The notes beneath the pieces were generated by a model, which was given only the letters and a program-made list of their open reading frames with translations, did not search any database and had not been told where the DNA came from. The translations under genes were made by a program, and so were the position numbers. Source: Bacillota bacterium (GTDB taxonomy: Bacteria > Bacillota > Clostridia > Lachnospirales > Lachnospiraceae). From it: 64,000 nt of DNA. The stretch is from positions 558,001 to 622,000 of the forward strand of contig JAEWQV010000014.1 of the NCBI GenBank assembly GCA_023399055.1, in the 5' to 3' direction. Positions 62,521 to 64,000 of this stretch are shown here, piece by piece; positions within the stretch are counted from its first letter, which is position 1, and each line of letters opens with the position of its first letter.

Positions 62521-62660
62521 AACAGGAAATTCCTTTGAATTTCCTGTTATATAAAAAGCCCTGCGGGCTAATGATGCTCAGCTACGCGCGCGGAACAAAA
62601 GCTGTGCTTTAAAAGTATTTGAACGCGAGAGTGTGCAAAGCACACTTTTGTTCTGCGAAA
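62521..62660. repeat. Compound palindromic element
   Basis: Three nested structures follow each other. The first is AACAGGAAATTC / GAATTTCCTGTT (62521-62548). The second is AGCCC TGC GGGCT (about 62557-62569). The third is a long imperfect hairpin whose outer arms are GAACAAAAG...CTTTTGTTC (about 62592-62657) with inner TGTGCTTT/AAAGCACA and single-base bulges. Composition is visibly GC-richer (GCTACGCGCGCGG) than the surroundings. It lies between the 53-residue gene terminator and the end of the 188-residue gene. A mobile MITE-like or REP-type repeat, or a structured RNA, is possible. Confidence 0.6.
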
Positions 62661-62680
62661 ATTCCTAATATAAATTGATT

Positions 62681-63247
62681 TTAATGCTTTGTTTCTTCAT
62701 AAATATCATAGATAAAACGTTCGTAATTCTCCCTTTGGGTATGTAGGTTGTCAAATAATACTTTATCTAAGGTTAATTCGGAATTAATATACTCCGAATC
62801 CATATCCTTAATTATGTTATACATTTTATTCTCAAAGAGATGACAGAGCCTATATCCAATTAAATATAGCATCTCTTTATGAGTTCCTTGAGAGAAACCT
62901 CTTAATTCTTCTCCTTTGTTGTCATTAAAAAAGAGCGATTTTGCCAGCCATCCCTCTTCAGCATTTCCATCTTTTGTTGATTCTGTAAGCACATAATTAA
63001 TATATTTTGTAAACTCAGTGAAGTATCCCGTAAATAATTTTACCCCGACGATAGGATACCACAATCCGCTTATCTTACCACTATTGGTTCCAGAGGATCT
63101 ATAGTAAGATAAGATTACTCTTTCTGTGCCATAATAATAGCGTATATCTACATCAATTAATCCAATCATTCGATGAGGTACTCTTGTAAAAATATTAGCA
63201 CGAAAGCTATCTTCATGTATTTTAATTATTTCTTCAATATTTCTCAT
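62681..63247 (-). CDS. Conserved-looking protein of unknown function
   Basis: 188 residues from the ATG at 63247 (GGAGG 9 nt upstream; the ATG at 63253 is 3 nt away and less likely). Soluble, aromatic-rich (YYYGTERVILSYYRSSG, LWYPIVGVKLFTGYFTEFTKYINY), acidic C-terminus ending DIYEETKH. I do not recognise the fold. The upstream protein kinase gene ends in its own terminator, so the two are separate units, but the adjacency could still mean a shared pathway. Confidence 0.6.
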   Translation of the reverse strand: MRNIEEIIKIHEDSFRANIFTRVPHRMIGLIDVDIRYYYGTERVILSYYRSSGTNSGKISGLWYPIVGVKLFTGYFTEFTKYINYVLTESTKDGNAEEGWLAKSLFFNDNKGEELRGFSQGTHKEMLYLIGYRLCHLFENKMYNIIKDMDSEYINSELTLDKVLFDNLHTQRENYERFIYDIYEETKH

Positions 63248-63303
63248 CAACATACTCCTCCATAATTGATTATCAAAATAGTTCCATGAATTACAAAAAG
63301 CTA

Positions 63304-63336
63304 CCATGTGATTTTAATACTTTTAAAATCACATGG
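63304..63336 (-). terminator. Terminator of the protein kinase gene
   Basis: CCATGTGATTTTAA (63304-63317) pairs perfectly with TTAAAATCACATGG (63323-63336). The minus strand continues TAGCTTTTTG. Confidence 0.85.
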
Positions 63337-63345
63337 CTCCTCTAT

Positions 63346-64000
63346 TTAATTACTGTTCTTAATTAAATTCAGTTGTTGCCTAATTTCAGGGATACTTTGG
63401 TATATTTTTTCAATACCCATAAGTCTTAGCAGAAGTGTTTTTTCCTCTGTATTTAGGTCAAGCTCTTTATACCACGGTCGATCTAACTTACTAGTATTCT
63501 GATAGGAGGTGTAGTATAGATGAATTAAAAAATCACCAATATACCAGTAATCCAAATCATTTGTATAATGCTCTGTATCCATGATTCTTGCAAGACCAAA
63601 ATCTATCAGCGAAAGTTCCTTATTCTCTTTTCGTATGACATTAGGCAATCGAATATCACGATGCACAATATTATGATTGTGTAAGATTTCTGTTATATCC
63701 AACAATTGCTCACATATCCCGTATATTTCTTCTCTTTTGAATTGATGACCATCCCTACGAAGAATATCTTCAAATACTTCGCCTTCTATATACTCAAGTA
63801 TATAGCCTTCACTGTAATCATCCTTATAATTAGCTATGAATTTTGGAAAGCAAGTGTATTGCAACTGCTTTAATGTCATTTCTTCATAAAACAGTTTATT
63901 ACTGTTCTTTTTGGAGATTTTCTTCTTTAATTGTTTTATCACATATTTTTTATCATCTTTATCTACAGCCAGGTATACAATTCCATACTGTCCTTCACCT
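63346..64000 (-). CDS. Hanks-type Ser/Thr protein kinase (N-terminus beyond window)
   Basis: Partial; the frame is open to base 64000, and the first visible residues GEGQYGIVYLAVDKDDKKYVIKQL are the glycine-rich loop and the catalytic Lys region. Only a few N-terminal residues are probably missing, so the kinase is compact (about 225-240 residues). Catalytic loop VHRDIRLPN (HRD, with Arg in place of the usual Lys two positions on) and metal motif LIDFGLAR are present. No membrane helix or sensor domain follows; the C-terminus ends soon after the C-lobe. Substitution of the catalytic-loop Lys by Arg may lower or specialise activity. A stand-alone, soluble bacterial kinase. Confidence 0.9.
   Translation of the reverse strand, partial: GEGQYGIVYLAVDKDDKKYVIKQLKKKISKKNSNKLFYEEMTLKQLQYTCFPKFIANYKDDYSEGYILEYIEGEVFEDILRRDGHQFKREEIYGICEQLLDITEILHNHNIVHRDIRLPNVIRKENKELSLIDFGLARIMDTEHYTNDLDYWYIGDFLIHLYYTSYQNTSKLDRPWYKELDLNTEEKTLLLRLMGIEKIYQSIPEIRQQLNLIKNSN

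Overview
The window looks like chromosomal DNA of a low-GC, spore-forming, anaerobic Firmicute, most likely a clostridium of the Lachnospiraceae / Lachnoclostridium type. The grounds are AT-rich sequence, strong AAGGAGG-type ribosome binding sites, T-tailed hairpin terminators, a flavodiiron protein, CotF-like spore coat genes in the Bacillus yraGF-adhB-yraED order, BspA-type leucine-rich-repeat surface proteins, and the whole set of regulator families. This is inference from gene content. No rRNA, tRNA, CRISPR array, insertion sequence or prophage was seen.

Layout. 1-2.3 kb: a zinc uptake operon on the minus strand (Fur-family regulator, small His-rich membrane protein, ZnuA cut by the window edge) behind a promoter flanked by two Fur-type boxes. 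2.4-12.4 kb: three long secreted LRR_5 paralogues sharing one conserved promoter, with a divergent BlaI/BlaR1-type pair between copies 2 and 3. The BlaR1-like protein lacks a penicillin-sensor domain. 12.7-17.1 kb: a DUF512 radical-SAM protein, an aldo/keto reductase remnant, a methyltransferase and small hypotheticals. 17.6-19.1 kb: a flavodiiron protein behind a long, foldable leader. 19.3-20.4 kb: two DNA-alkylation repair genes. 20.7-24.7 kb: a Fur-boxed iron-siderophore ABC operon. 24.8-28.3 kb: an osmoprotectant ABC operon followed by a BusR-like (GntR + RCK_C) regulator. 28.5-34.7 kb: ferritin, LigD and Ku (bacterial NHEJ), and a flotillin-like SPFH protein.

35-49.9 kb is a mixed region: an orphan PyrH paralogue, a phosphotriesterase-like hydrolase, a spore-type ferritin-like protein, a Rnk-like protein, a MerR regulator, two GNATs, the spore coat/alcohol dehydrogenase operon, an SDR dehydrogenase, a papain-like YiiX-type protein, and a PfkB sugar kinase plus nucleotidyltransferase divergent from an ArsR-type regulator with a perfect 20-bp palindrome between them. 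Three gene remnants (aldo/keto reductase at 14.6 kb, DinB-like at 37.9 kb, metallo-beta-lactamase fold at 44.5 kb) show local decay. 50-52.4 kb: a Spl-type radical SAM protein and RsgA. 52.4-53.25 kb: a non-coding stretch with a 17-18 bp tandem repeat.

53.3-62.1 kb is the clearest metabolic unit: PucR-type regulator, then sugar ABC binding protein, two permeases, a GH66 dextranase-family enzyme without signal peptide, an AraC regulator and a GH13 alpha-glucosidase. I read it as import and intracellular breakdown of isomalto-oligosaccharides/dextran fragments. No ATPase is present, so it must borrow one. 62.2-64 kb: a 53-residue orphan protein, a large GC-richer palindromic element, an unknown 188-residue protein and a Hanks-type protein kinase cut by the window edge.

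The less-explained items most worth following are the flavodiiron leader RNA, the BlaR1 variant with the LRR cluster, the 17-bp tandem array, the palindromic element at 62.5 kb, and the cytoplasmic GH66 operon with its distant inverted repeat. No single locus could be shown from sequence alone to be a wholly new system.
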